DNA of 26,525 bases, taken from positions 1 through 26,525 of the IMG/VR virus record IMGVR_UViG_3300023184_003291. One strand, given 5' to 3'. Origin of the DNA: a virus. The notes under the pieces were generated by a model, which made no database searches, had not been told where the DNA came from, and was given only the letters and a program-made list of their open reading frames with translations. Positions 8,721 through 15,220 of this stretch are shown one piece after another; positions within the stretch are counted from its first letter, which is position 1; each line of letters begins with the position of its first letter. A program made the translations under genes and the position numbers.

Positions 8721-8876
8721 TTACAAACACTTTCCAGCAGCAATTCTATGAATATCACCACGGCTAAGTCCCATATCTCTTAGTTCTATGTCGGACATAC
8801 TATTCAGTTCAGCAACTTCTTTATTGAATTCGTTATATGCGATTACAGAATCGATTAGTGCTTTTAGAAACTTCAT
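8721..8876 (-). CDS. DUF1127 (YjiS-like) micro-protein
   Basis: A 51-aa ORF from ATG 8876 with GGAG 7 nt upstream, stop TAA at 8721. The C-terminal half, ELNSMSDIELRDMGLSRGDI followed by HRIA, is the DUF1127 signature (L-x-x-L/M-S-D-x-E-L-x-D-x-G-L-x-R-x-D-I). DUF1127 proteins are abundant in alphaproteobacteria. Some act as small RNA-binding or RNA-chaperone proteins, such as CcaF1 of Rhodobacter. The N-terminal FLKALIDSVIAYNEF helix is amphipathic. It sits between the hsp20 terminator and the sugar operon, so it needs its own promoter or readthrough. A phage copy may tune host RNA metabolism, but that is inference. Confidence 0.85.
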   Translation of the reverse strand: MKFLKALIDSVIAYNEFNKEVAELNSMSDIELRDMGLSRGDIHRIAAGKCL

Positions 8877-8896
8877 TTTAATTCTCCAAAAATAGG

Positions 8897-8946
8897 GTTA
8901 AAAACAAATAAAAAAGATGGTGGCATATTGTGTAAGCCACCATCTT
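8897..8946 (-). terminator. Rho-independent terminator after hsp20
   Basis: An 11-bp perfect stem (8914-8924 with 8936-8946, AAGATGGTGGC and its complement) encloses an 11-nt loop. On the minus strand it is followed by TTTTTT, then ATTTG and TTTTT. It lies 16 bp past the hsp20 stop, making hsp20 a single-gene unit. Confidence 0.9.
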
Positions 8947-8962
8947 GTGACTTCACATGCAG

Positions 8963-9463
8963 TTAAATGCCGCCGGTTGTTTTTTCTGTTAGAAACTCTT
9001 TAGTGGATGTAGTTTCTTCTCCGTTGATATTAATCTTCTTAGCCTTCTTCTCTTCAGGAATAAAGCGTTCAAGCCAAATCTTAAGCATACCATTGATAAG
9101 ATCAGCATTCTTGATCTCGACAGAATCAGCAAGAGAGAACTTGCGAGTGAATGCACGATCCGCAATACCCTTGAAGATATAATCTGTATCAGGAGCATCT
9201 GCTGTTATCTGGCCCTTGACTGTTAGTGTTCCCTCTAATAGTTCCAATTCAAGGTCTTGCTTGCCGAAACCTGCAACAGCGATTTCAATAGTATATTTGT
9301 TATCGCCGACCTTCTTGATATTATAAGGCGGATAAGTTGGAATCTTTGGGATTGTTTCTGAGAATTCGCCCAGTTTCTTGAATAAAGAATCAAAACCAAC
9401 AGTTGACTTTGATAGACCAGGGAAATCAAAAGGATTAAAGTGTGGGATTGAATTGATAGACAT
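8963..9463 (-). CDS. hsp20: Small heat shock protein, Hsp20/IbpA (alpha-crystallin) family
   Basis: ATP-independent chaperone that binds unfolding proteins in the cytoplasm. The N-terminal arm has SKSTVGFDSLFKKL, as in IbpA. The alpha-crystallin domain runs from about YPPYNIKKVGDNKYTIEIAV to the AFTRKFSL and NGMLKIWLER motifs, and the I-x-I-like tail is KKININ. ATG 9463 (166 aa) is preferred because GGAG is 9 nt upstream; an in-frame ATG at 9469 would be only 3 nt from the GGAG. Hsp20 genes are known accessory genes of T4-like phages, where they may help virion assembly. It is flanked by its own strong promoter and terminator, with a structured leader over its ribosome-binding site. Confidence 0.93.
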   Translation of the reverse strand: MSINSIPHFNPFDFPGLSKSTVGFDSLFKKLGEFSETIPKIPTYPPYNIKKVGDNKYTIEIAVAGFGKQDLELELLEGTLTVKGQITADAPDTDYIFKGIADRAFTRKFSLADSVEIKNADLINGMLKIWLERFIPEEKKAKKININGEETTSTKEFLTEKTTGGI

Positions 9464-9469
9464 ATACAT

Positions 9470-9555
9470 ATTCTCCTATAATTAGCGAGGGTTACAATAA
9501 TGTTCTTCCTTAGTAGGCAAGAACATGTTGGGTACGCAATACTTGATCCCAACAG
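9470..9555 (-). promoter_or_regulatory. ROSE-like RNA thermometer in hsp20 5' leader
   Basis: On the minus-strand RNA three hairpins fill the leader. HP1 (9527-9553) has a GUUGGG/CCCAAC stem. HP2 (9500-9526) has an 8-bp AUGUUCUU/AAGAACAU stem extended by CCU/AGG after one bulged G. HP3 (9473-9489) pairs CUCGCU with AGGAG, leaving one G bulged, with a further A-U pair and a 4-nt loop. HP3 reproduces the ROSE hallmark, U-Y-G-C-U facing A-G-G-A with a bulged G, on the Shine-Dalgarno sequence. ROSE elements control hsp20 genes of rhizobia and other bacteria. The start point predicted from the promoter is within a few bases of HP1. Confidence 0.75.
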
Positions 9556-9558
9556 ATA

Positions 9559-9589
9559 TATTTATATCACATTTTTATCAAGTTGTCAA
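9559..9589 (-). promoter_or_regulatory. hsp20 promoter, sigma-70 type with overlapping T4 late-type box
   Basis: TTGACA (9584-9589), a 17-bp spacer and TATAAA (9561-9566) match the sigma-70 consensus on the minus strand. The octamer TATAAATA at 9559-9566 is identical to the T4 late promoter -10 box. The gene could therefore be read both early and late. The late use is inference, since this phage's own late consensus is unknown. Confidence 0.82.
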
Positions 9590-9596
9590 GTGTTTT

Positions 9597-9887
9597 TTAT
9601 CCACCAGCAAAAACAGTTTCTGATCCCTGTGCTACCGCTGTACAATCTGTTAAGCTATCTAGTGCGCGTCCGGCACCTAAACTATTGACAAACACAGTAA
9701 CACTTCCGAGAGTTATAGGAGCAGCATGCATAGGACATGGAGCTCCAAATTTGAGATGTACGGTGTTTGGATCTGTCTGACGACTCCATGCTCTACTATT
9801 TACCATAACATCTTCTGAACCCATTGCTCTTTCCATTGCTGTACAGTGAGGAGAATCCAAATCTCCAAATCTTGTTGCGGCGGCCAT
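9597..9887 (-). CDS. PAAR-domain spike-tip protein (gp5.4-like)
   Basis: The 96-aa protein has PAAR-type organisation: an N-terminal GDLDSPHCTAM, a middle GAPCPMHAAPITLGSVTVFVN, and a C-terminal DSLTDCTAVAQGSETVFAGG. H and C residues are spaced to hold a metal at the apex of a small beta-cone. PAAR proteins sharpen the tip of the T4 central spike (gp5.4) and of type VI secretion spikes. It is encoded a few hundred bases downstream of a beta-helix spike gene, as expected for partners. The start at 9887 has AGAAAG upstream, a weak ribosome site. The stop is 8 bp before the hsp20 -35 box. Confidence 0.88.
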   Translation of the reverse strand: MAAATRFGDLDSPHCTAMERAMGSEDVMVNSRAWSRQTDPNTVHLKFGAPCPMHAAPITLGSVTVFVNSLGAGRALDSLTDCTAVAQGSETVFAGG

Positions 9888-9899
9888 GTTTTATTCTTT

Positions 9900-10421
9900 C
9901 TAAAATGTAGGAGGTGTAAAATTAGCAAAAAAACTAGTAATGAATAGATATCCAACAGTATAACTTCTTGTGATATTCCTATCAATAGATAATGATGTAT
10001 TACCACCGCCACTAAAGTTAATATTTAAAGTATATGTTACTATAATGCTACTAGCAGGATCTTGATTGACTTCATACAAATATGTATTAGCAGGAACATT
10101 ACTAAATCCATTTACTGTTATAGTATCGCTCAAATAATTGTTTGCTAAAAAATATCGATATTTAGCAATGTCATTAAATCCATTTCTATATTGACCACTA
10201 AATGATACGGCACCGGCACTATTTGACGAACCTATTATCACATTACCATCAGGTAAACTAGAAGTTACTGTTACACTAGCAACATTAGCACTAGTATTCT
10301 GTGTAGTGACATTACCCATACCATCATCAGTTGTCGTTGATATCATAATATTAACACTATCTGAGAAGTTTGAATATAATTCTCTTGATGTTAATATAGC
10401 TGGGTCGAGATAATATGACAC
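9900..10421 (-). CDS. Unknown beta-rich protein of the spike module, probable virion component
   Basis: A 173-aa protein that I do not recognise. It is rich in Ser, Thr, Asn, Val and Gly, with alternating hydrophobic strands (ANVASVTVTSSLPDGNVIIG, TITVNGFSNVP, IIVTYTLNINFSGGG). Almost no lysine is present and no catalytic motif is visible. That composition is usual for phage tail or baseplate structural proteins. It begins with GTG at 10421, directly after the stop of the 65-aa gene (TAA-GTG), which argues for coupling. It ends 12 bp before the PAAR gene, so it may be part of the same spike or baseplate assembly. Function is inferred only from composition and position. Confidence 0.6.
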   Translation of the reverse strand: MSYYLDPAILTSRELYSNFSDSVNIMISTTTDDGMGNVTTQNTSANVASVTVTSSLPDGNVIIGSSNSAGAVSFSGQYRNGFNDIAKYRYFLANNYLSDTITVNGFSNVPANTYLYEVNQDPASSIIVTYTLNINFSGGGNTSLSIDRNITRSYTVGYLFITSFFANFTPPTF

Positions 10422-10619
10422 TTATCTTGTCTCTCTAGGCCGAAGGGCTAATAATTTCTCAGTCCATTTTTCTATTTCTTCATGATCAGCATCAGTGTGA
10501 GGTTCTGATGGAATTTCAGGAGCAAACTTAATTAAATTATCAAATGTAGATGGAATATCTTCATACTTGTCGAATGTATGAAGCACACCATCTTTCAATA
10601 TAACAAACTCATGAGCCAT
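10422..10619 (-). CDS. Small unknown protein
   Basis: A 65-aa protein starting MAHEFVILKDGVLHTFDKYEDIPSTFDNLI, with an acidic middle (DADHEEIEKWTEKLL) predicted as one helix. There is no recognised domain, signal peptide or membrane segment. It overlaps the spike gene stop by 11 bp and is followed at once by the next gene, so its expression is locked into the spike module. It may be a baseplate adaptor or an assembly helper, but nothing in the sequence decides this. Confidence 0.6.
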   Translation of the reverse strand: MAHEFVILKDGVLHTFDKYEDIPSTFDNLIKFAPEIPSEPHTDADHEEIEKWTEKLLALRPRETR

Positions 10620-10926
10620 TATTATTTTTCCTATTTTCTCTATACTTCATATATAAAGTTTCTTTCTCTACAGGATTCAAATCAATTCTCGGAGCTTTTT
10701 GGACAAGATGTGTTTTAGATTCAAGAAACATATCTTCACTTGCATTCATATTAATATTCTTAGCATTAAAATTTAGATCACCTTTACAATCAAAATCCAG
10801 ATTGTTATGTCCCTTGATAGTCACATTGTTGTTAGTGTCGATATGAATCGTAACGCCACCTTCGACTTCGATGATTGCTGGCCTATCACTTATCTTTAAA
10901 TAATCAGTTCTAATTCTCTGTAACAT
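10609..10926 (-). CDS. Triple-stranded beta-helix spike protein, gp5 C-terminal-like
   Basis: The middle of this 105-aa protein shows strictly alternating polar/hydrophobic short strands: GGVTIHIDTNNNVTIKGHNN, then LDFDCKGDLNFNAKNINMNA. This pattern is typical of the T4 gp5 C-terminal and VgrG needle repeats, which form the membrane-piercing spike as a trimer. Residues 14-30 (DRPAIIEVEGGVTIHID) resemble the entry into such a needle. There is no lysozyme or OB-fold domain here, so the needle is a free-standing gene rather than part of a gp5 lysozyme, unless gp5 lies elsewhere. It overlaps dut by 17 bp and precedes the PAAR tip gene in transcription order. Confidence 0.72.
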   Translation of the reverse strand: MLQRIRTDYLKISDRPAIIEVEGGVTIHIDTNNNVTIKGHNNLDFDCKGDLNFNAKNINMNASEDMFLESKTHLVQKAPRIDLNPVEKETLYMKYRENRKNNNGS

Positions 10927-11431
10927 TTTTTACTCCTGTCGATCCCATTCCGCCCTTCCGATCTGTCTTAATTTTCGGCTGAATAAGTGTCTCTTCGATA
11001 GTATACTTATCTGATTTTATGAGTTCGCCTTGACAAATTCTATCACCATTATTAATCGTGATGACATTATCAGACATATTATACATAAGAACAAATAATT
11101 CTTCAACATAATCAGAATCAATAATGCCTTGTGCATTAGCAAGAACTAATCCCTGCTTGAGTGATAATCCGGATCGAGGATGAAGTCTTACCGAGTATCC
11201 TATAGGAATATCGAGTATAAGCCCAGTAGGAACCATGATTCTATCTCCCGATACAATCGTAATAGTTCCTTTAGATAAGGATCTTTCAAAGGAAGCATTT
11301 TGTTTATTGAATCCCTTATATGTCACTTTACCTTCAGCATAAAAAGAAATATCAAAACAAGCAGATTGTTCTGTTGCGAACTTGGGTAATTGAATATTAG
11401 GATGTGTCTTATAAATTTTCAATGTAGTCAT
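10910..11431 (-). CDS. dut: dUTP pyrophosphatase (trimeric dUTPase)
   Basis: Hydrolyses dUTP to dUMP and pyrophosphate, keeping uracil out of DNA and supplying dTMP synthesis. All five motifs are visible in 173 aa: I SACFDISF (23-30), II HPRSGLSLK (84-92), III QGIIDSDYVEE (101-111, catalytic D105), IV GDRICQGEL (129-137) and V RKGGMGSTG (158-166). Motif V has Met where Phe is usual. An insertion of about 20 residues (around 36-55) between strands lengthens it compared with about 150-aa bacterial enzymes, as in several T4-like phage dUTPases. CGGAG lies 7 nt before the ATG. It directly follows regA in the transcript. Confidence 0.95.
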   Translation of the reverse strand: MTTLKIYKTHPNIQLPKFATEQSACFDISFYAEGKVTYKGFNKQNASFERSLSKGTITIVSGDRIMVPTGLILDIPIGYSVRLHPRSGLSLKQGLVLANAQGIIDSDYVEELFVLMYNMSDNVITINNGDRICQGELIKSDKYTIEETLIQPKIKTDRKGGMGSTGVKNVTEN

Positions 11432-11455
11432 AATAAATCTCCGTATATAATGTAG

Positions 11456-11857
11456 TTAATACTCTTTTTTAGAACCTATCGAATACTTAGTGACAAGGGT
11501 CCACTCACTCTTTTCTTTATAAGGCAACACTTTGATTTGACTCAGAGAAGCAACAGGATCGGCACTCTTTGCTGGATCAACCAGATCAACTAATTGCCAC
11601 TCATCAAGAAGATTTGCGATAGTATTTCGTCTTGCTTTATCATCAAGAGAAAAATCAGACTTTTTACCATCCAGTAAAAACAATTCTTTAAAATGAATGA
11701 TATAATATTTGCCCTGCTTATGTAGAATGTGACATGATTGATATAATGTATTATCTTTCTTAGATGCAATACCGATGCGAGAAAGAGTTTCTTTCACTTT
11801 CAAAAAATTATCAGGTTCTGGTAGAGTTACCTCGATTAATTCGGTTAGGTTTATCAT
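11456..11857 (-). CDS. regA: RegA translational repressor of early genes
   Basis: RNA-binding protein that covers ribosome-binding sites of phage early mRNAs and lowers their translation. The 133-aa sequence tracks T4 RegA along its length: DNFLKVKETLSRIGIASKKD, then TLYQSCHILHKQGKYYIIHF and KELFLLDGKK, then EWTLVTKYSIGSKK at the end. It has about seven extra N-terminal residues relative to T4. The start overlaps the gp62 3' end by 47 bp, so RegA is made from a frame inside gp62, and AAGGTGGA precedes its ATG. T4 has the same order, 44-62-regA. A similar GGTGGATTG sequence precedes the GIY-YIG gene start and may be a shared target, which is speculative. Confidence 0.95.
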   Translation of the reverse strand: MINLTELIEVTLPEPDNFLKVKETLSRIGIASKKDNTLYQSCHILHKQGKYYIIHFKELFLLDGKKSDFSLDDKARRNTIANLLDEWQLVDLVDPAKSADPVASLSQIKVLPYKEKSEWTLVTKYSIGSKKEY

Positions 11858-12236
11858 TCAATCCACCTTTATTTATTCTTTTTTTTATAACATCAATCTG
11901 ATCAGGGGATAAAACCACCAAAGCACTCTTAGCCTTTTCTTCAGAATACTTATAATACTCTTTAATTGCAGTTACTGCTTCAATAGTAGACCTCTTTTGC
12001 CATCCGCGGAAAGGTCTTTTATATCTCCTTACAGTATTTAGTAGATAGTGATATTGAAGAAGTGGATCGATATTAGGCACTTTATTCATCTCATTAGCAA
12101 ATGGTACACAATCCATATGGTATGATAGCGCCCTATTTACAAGAAATGATTTATATTCCTTCTCGTTTTCCTCAGTTACAACAGATTTCTTCGTCAGGAG
12201 TATAGATGGAACAATGTCTTTAAAAGTATCGGCCAT
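11811..12236 (-). CDS. 62: Clamp loader small subunit, gp62
   Basis: Partner of gp44 in the 4:1 clamp loader that opens and loads the gp45 clamp. The 141-aa protein is shorter than T4 gp62 (187 aa). It keeps the family blocks FKDIVPSILLTKK, FLVNRALSYHMDCVPFANEM, LLQYHYLLNTVRRYKRPFRG and AIKEYYKYSEEKAKSALVVL seen in T4-like marine phages. It is encoded downstream of gp44 but separated from it by two nuclease-like genes. The C-terminal coding region overlaps regA by 47 bp in another frame, and its tail (KGGLNDKPNRINRGNSTRT) is basic. Confidence 0.9.
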   Translation of the reverse strand: MADTFKDIVPSILLTKKSVVTEENEKEYKSFLVNRALSYHMDCVPFANEMNKVPNIDPLLQYHYLLNTVRRYKRPFRGWQKRSTIEAVTAIKEYYKYSEEKAKSALVVLSPDQIDVIKKRINKGGLNDKPNRINRGNSTRT

Positions 12237-12239
12237 AAT

Positions 12240-12707
12240 TCAGTTCCATTTACTTGAGGAGTATTTCTGAAGCATTGTAGCATAATCATTCGACATTGTA
12301 AATAGTTCTTTCATATCTGACTGATCAATAGGAATCGCGATCATATTCCGACCGTCTCCAGTTGTATATGAATAGTATTGCATTTTCTTAGGATCAATCT
12401 CATATATCTTACCATCACTATGGTGAGAAGTTTTATGATTAGGAACAGATACGAAAATAAGTCTTTCGACTGCTAAGCACTTTTTGAGTTGATTGGGTTT
12501 GAAAGTAAATGCATTCTTATATACATATGGCACTTGAGTCTTGACTTCTGTTGTCAGGCCATCAACCACCATATCTTTTTTTGAATCATAAGGATCGATT
12601 GATACTTCAATCTTATATCCCTTAGCAGAGCAAAAATTGGCAAATATAGTTTCGCCAATCTTGCCCATTCGGGTCTTCCGATCATCTTCAACGGTATTAT
12701 TGTTCAT
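12240..12707 (-). CDS. PD-(D/E)XK-like nuclease-fold protein
   Basis: The 155-aa protein has a restriction-nuclease-like core: E19 in the first helix (GKIGETIFANFCSAKGYKI), then KKDMVVDGLTTEVKTQ with D45 and E54-x-K56 as the D...ExK active site. A following strand is RLIFVSVPNH. This matches the PD-(D/E)XK pattern seen in Holliday-junction resolvases and restriction enzymes. No intron or intein is nearby, and it lies between clamp loader genes. It could be a homing endonuclease remnant, a host-DNA-degrading nuclease or a repair enzyme. The start overlaps the GIY-YIG gene stop by 4 bp (ATGA) and the stop is 3 bp before gp62. Confidence 0.62.
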   Translation of the reverse strand: MNNNTVEDDRKTRMGKIGETIFANFCSAKGYKIEVSIDPYDSKKDMVVDGLTTEVKTQVPYVYKNAFTFKPNQLKKCLAVERLIFVSVPNHKTSHHSDGKIYEIDPKKMQYYSYTTGDGRNMIAIPIDQSDMKELFTMSNDYATMLQKYSSSKWN

Positions 12708-13273
12708 TGTCTCACTTTCGTATTATATTTGCTTCTGAGTATGTATGCAATATATTCATCGATAATTGGAATAATAGATTCATCGATTTTACGGTCGTCT
12801 ATGAGATCAGGCAACATATCCAAAGAAACTTTCTTCACATATAGATTATGCGGATTGATATTATCTTTTCTGGCTTTTGTTGCACCAGAATGTCCCTCAT
12901 CAGGATGAGATATATCCAACAACTCTTTCACAAATCGTTTCACTCTATATTCAATAGAAGTTCCAGAATAACCAACATATAAACAATTATTCGATGCTGG
13001 TTCACCATCAAAGATTGCATAATATCCACCAACAACAAAATTATTTTCCTGGTCGTGTCCAAACATGCGATCTAATATAGAATCATTTTTGTGAAAAGAA
13101 ATCTGTAAACATATTTCACCCAACTCTCTTTCTTTTCTATTCATAAAATCAATCACTATCTTAAATGAACATTGATTGACTCCTAATGATACAATACGCA
13201 AAGCATATTTTTGCACTTCATCTACTTCTACATTATCACCATATAAATTTTTATTCGTCTTATACAATCTCAC
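12704..13273 (-). CDS. GIY-YIG-like nuclease domain protein
   Basis: In the middle of 189 aa there is a GIY-YIG-like core: GGYYAIFDG (82-90, replacing GIY), LYVGYSG (98-104, replacing YIG), then R110 in IEYRVKRF and E173 in PIIDEYIAY as candidate catalytic Arg and Glu. An N-terminal region of about 75 residues is not recognised, and no separate DNA-binding repeat follows. The start is GTG 13273, overlapping the gp44 stop by 14 bp, with GGTGG close upstream. Many GIY-YIG proteins in T4-like phages are homing enzymes (Seg family), so this may be a mobile insertion between 44 and 62. The core motifs are altered and activity is uncertain. Confidence 0.62.
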   Translation of the reverse strand: MRLYKTNKNLYGDNVEVDEVQKYALRIVSLGVNQCSFKIVIDFMNRKERELGEICLQISFHKNDSILDRMFGHDQENNFVVGGYYAIFDGEPASNNCLYVGYSGTSIEYRVKRFVKELLDISHPDEGHSGATKARKDNINPHNLYVKKVSLDMLPDLIDDRKIDESIIPIIDEYIAYILRSKYNTKVRQ

Positions 13274-14195
13274 AATCCACCATAATTTCGGTTAAACATG
13301 CGACTAGGTTAATTTCTTGATCGGCTACGAAAGCTGATTGATACTGATACTTTGCAAGAATTACAACGGCCTGTGGAATACTATCTGGTTTAAAATATTC
13401 ATATAGGCTGTCATAAATCTTTCTATAGATTCGTGCTGGCTCAATGTCTGAGTTTGTAACAACCCACTTCCGCATCTCTAAAAAGTCTTTTTGTTTAAGA
13501 TGCTTTGCCAGATCACCTATCTTCCGTATATCGGAAATTTGAGCGACAATACCAGCATCAATAGCACCAGAACTAGCATACTGTTGGAGTTCATTAAGAG
13601 TCCTACGATAGTCTGGAAAATACTTTTGGATAATCTTAACAAGTGCGGAAGAATCATATGGTATACTCTCCTGTTTTAAAATAGTTCCTAGTCGCTTACA
13701 GAATAGCGATGCCATCTCTGGCTTCTCTGCTTTCTGTAGAGTGAAATCAATGACAGAACATCGAGAATGAATAGCTTCAATTAATCTAGACTTGAAGTTA
13801 CATGTGAGGATAAAGGTACAATTTGCTGAAAACTCTTCTATAGCACCACGCAAAGCTGCTTGCGCTTCTGGTGTAATATAATCAGCCTCATCAAGAATGA
13901 TGACCTTATGCCCACCAGTCAGAGAAATAGTAGATGCATAGCCTTTGATTTTTGTTCTCAGTGTATCAATTCCTCTTTCTTCAGAAGAATTGATAAACAA
14001 ATAGTTCAGTCCAATCTCTTCACACATAGCTAACGCAGCAGTGGTTTTACCCACTCCCGCGGTACCCGTTAGCATAAGATTCGGAATAGTTTTAGCATCG
14101 ACATAACCCTGAAAGATTTTCTTGATCCGATCAGGAAGAATGCAATCAGATACACTCTGAGGTCGAAACTTTTCTGTCCAAAGAAATTCATCCAT
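13260..14195 (-). CDS. 44: Clamp loader ATPase subunit, gp44
   Basis: AAA+ subunit that uses ATP to load the gp45 clamp on primer-template. From an N-terminal WTEKFRPQSVSDCILP it shows Walker A GTAGVGKTT, Walker B KVIILDEAD, sensor-1 FILTCN, and the SRC arginine-finger motif in AIHSRCSVIDF. The C-terminal collar has FPDYRRTLNELQQYASSGAI, as in T4 gp44. I place the start at ATG 14195 (311 aa), overlapping the dsbA stop by 8 bp. A GTG at 14210 is in frame but has no better ribosome site. The order 45-dsbA-44 keeps 45 before 44 as in T4, while 44-62 adjacency is lost. Confidence 0.95.
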   Translation of the reverse strand: MDEFLWTEKFRPQSVSDCILPDRIKKIFQGYVDAKTIPNLMLTGTAGVGKTTAALAMCEEIGLNYLFINSSEERGIDTLRTKIKGYASTISLTGGHKVIILDEADYITPEAQAALRGAIEEFSANCTFILTCNFKSRLIEAIHSRCSVIDFTLQKAEKPEMASLFCKRLGTILKQESIPYDSSALVKIIQKYFPDYRRTLNELQQYASSGAIDAGIVAQISDIRKIGDLAKHLKQKDFLEMRKWVVTNSDIEPARIYRKIYDSLYEYFKPDSIPQAVVILAKYQYQSAFVADQEINLVACLTEIMVDCEIV

Positions 14196-14496
14196 TTGAA
14201 TCTTTACCACTCACAATAGTATCATAGAATTCCTCGAAGGTGTTATTTTCTTCCACCTCTTCATTATAATTGGCCTTATAATAGGCCTTTGCCATTCTCT
14301 TGATTAGCTTCTTATCAACACCCAGAGCATCATTGATGTTGTTAACCGCTTCCTTTTGTAGGTCGCGTTCAGCCGACATTCGTGTCATAGAATCATTTAG
14401 TTCCATGATTACACCCTTGATCTTCTTCTTATCTTCAGCAGATAAAGAATTGATGCTTACAAATACAGGTTGATTATGCCCAATACCAATTGCCAT
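14188..14496 (-). CDS. dsbA: DsbA-like double-stranded DNA-binding protein
   Basis: T4 DsbA binds DNA near late promoters and stimulates late transcription. This 102-aa protein matches its C-terminal two thirds: DALGVDKKLIKRMAKAYYKA and, after NYNEEVEE, TFEEFYDTIVSGK. T4 DsbA has DELGVDGKMFNRLLALYHKD and ends EELYDTVF-like. The N-terminus (MAIGIGHNQPVFVSINSLSA) is different and slightly longer than in the 89-aa T4 protein. Its ATG follows the gp45 stop with no gap, and it overlaps gp44, so clamp, DsbA and loader are made together. Confidence 0.82.
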   Translation of the reverse strand: MAIGIGHNQPVFVSINSLSAEDKKKIKGVIMELNDSMTRMSAERDLQKEAVNNINDALGVDKKLIKRMAKAYYKANYNEEVEENNTFEEFYDTIVSGKDSNG

Positions 14497-15156
14497 TTAC
14501 TTACTCTCCAATGCGATAAAGTATTTCAGTTTGCGATTCTTGCTTGTGAACTTTGCGAATCCAGCAAGTGTGACATCAATATTATAATCATCAGGAATAA
14601 CCTTGATGTTTTCTACCTTGAATGTCGCAATGAAATCGCTACCATTATAATCACCAAGTGATAGGCTTGTCCGAAGACTATTTGAAGTATCGTTCTTTAT
14701 ATCATGACAATTTGCATTAAGCTTGCCATTCTTTCCAATAATAGAAAGATTTGGGAAGTTATTCATCATAGCAAGCTTGAGAAGCTTATCTAGAAGCTTG
14801 CTTGTCAATGAAAACTCAACATCGATCTTCTTCATAACTAATTCTTTATCGGGAGGAGAAACGATCAGATTTGGCGAACAAGAATAATAAACAAGTTCTA
14901 CTTCACCATCATTCATCTTCACACTAGTTTCAGTAAATGAAAGGTCAGGAGAATTCATTGTTGTGATATTACCAAGGAATATATTCAAATCATAGATACC
15001 AAATTCATTCGGAATCTCATCATCAAACTCCGCTTCGACAAGCACAGCCTTATCAGGAGACATACTCCGCTGAATCTTACCGCGCCGTAATACTAAACTT
15101 TGATTGATTGAGTGAAAGTTCTTCATAGTAATCATCATATTATCAGATAGCTTCAT
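14497..15156 (-). CDS. 45: Sliding clamp (DNA polymerase processivity factor), gp45
   Basis: Forms the trimeric ring that tethers the phage polymerase and, in T4, activates late transcription. The protein matches T4 gp45 in its start (MKLS then MKNFHSINQSLVLRRGKI), the EIPNEFGIYDLNIFLG block, the TSLSLGDYNGS block and the C-terminal KLKYFIALES. The frame is open further upstream, but ATG 15156 (219 aa) or the adjacent ATG 15159 is chosen. AAGGAG lies 5-8 nt upstream, and T4 gp45 also starts MKLS. T4 gp45 is 228 aa. The gene has its own strong promoter about 35 bp upstream. Confidence 0.95.
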   Translation of the reverse strand: MKLSDNMMITMKNFHSINQSLVLRRGKIQRSMSPDKAVLVEAEFDDEIPNEFGIYDLNIFLGNITTMNSPDLSFTETSVKMNDGEVELVYYSCSPNLIVSPPDKELVMKKIDVEFSLTSKLLDKLLKLAMMNNFPNLSIIGKNGKLNANCHDIKNDTSNSLRTSLSLGDYNGSDFIATFKVENIKVIPDDYNIDVTLAGFAKFTSKNRKLKYFIALESK

Positions 15157-15191
15157 CATATAATCTCCTTTGTGGATTGCTCTCAAATATT

Positions 15192-15220
15192 ATAATAGCA
15201 CAGAAAACTAAAAACGTCAA
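15192..15220 (-). promoter_or_regulatory. gp45 promoter, sigma-70 type with extended -10
   Basis: TTGACG (15215-15220), 17-bp spacer, TATTAT (15192-15197), with TGC just before the -10 (extended -10). It overlaps the last codons of the DUF3310 gene and lies ahead of the clamp-loader-RegA-dUTPase run. Confidence 0.82.

Noticed and set aside
8963-9780. Several overlapping open frames around hsp20 and the PAAR gene on both strands
   Set aside because: They contradict the clear Hsp20 and PAAR readings and would place coding sequence over the promoter and hairpin leader.
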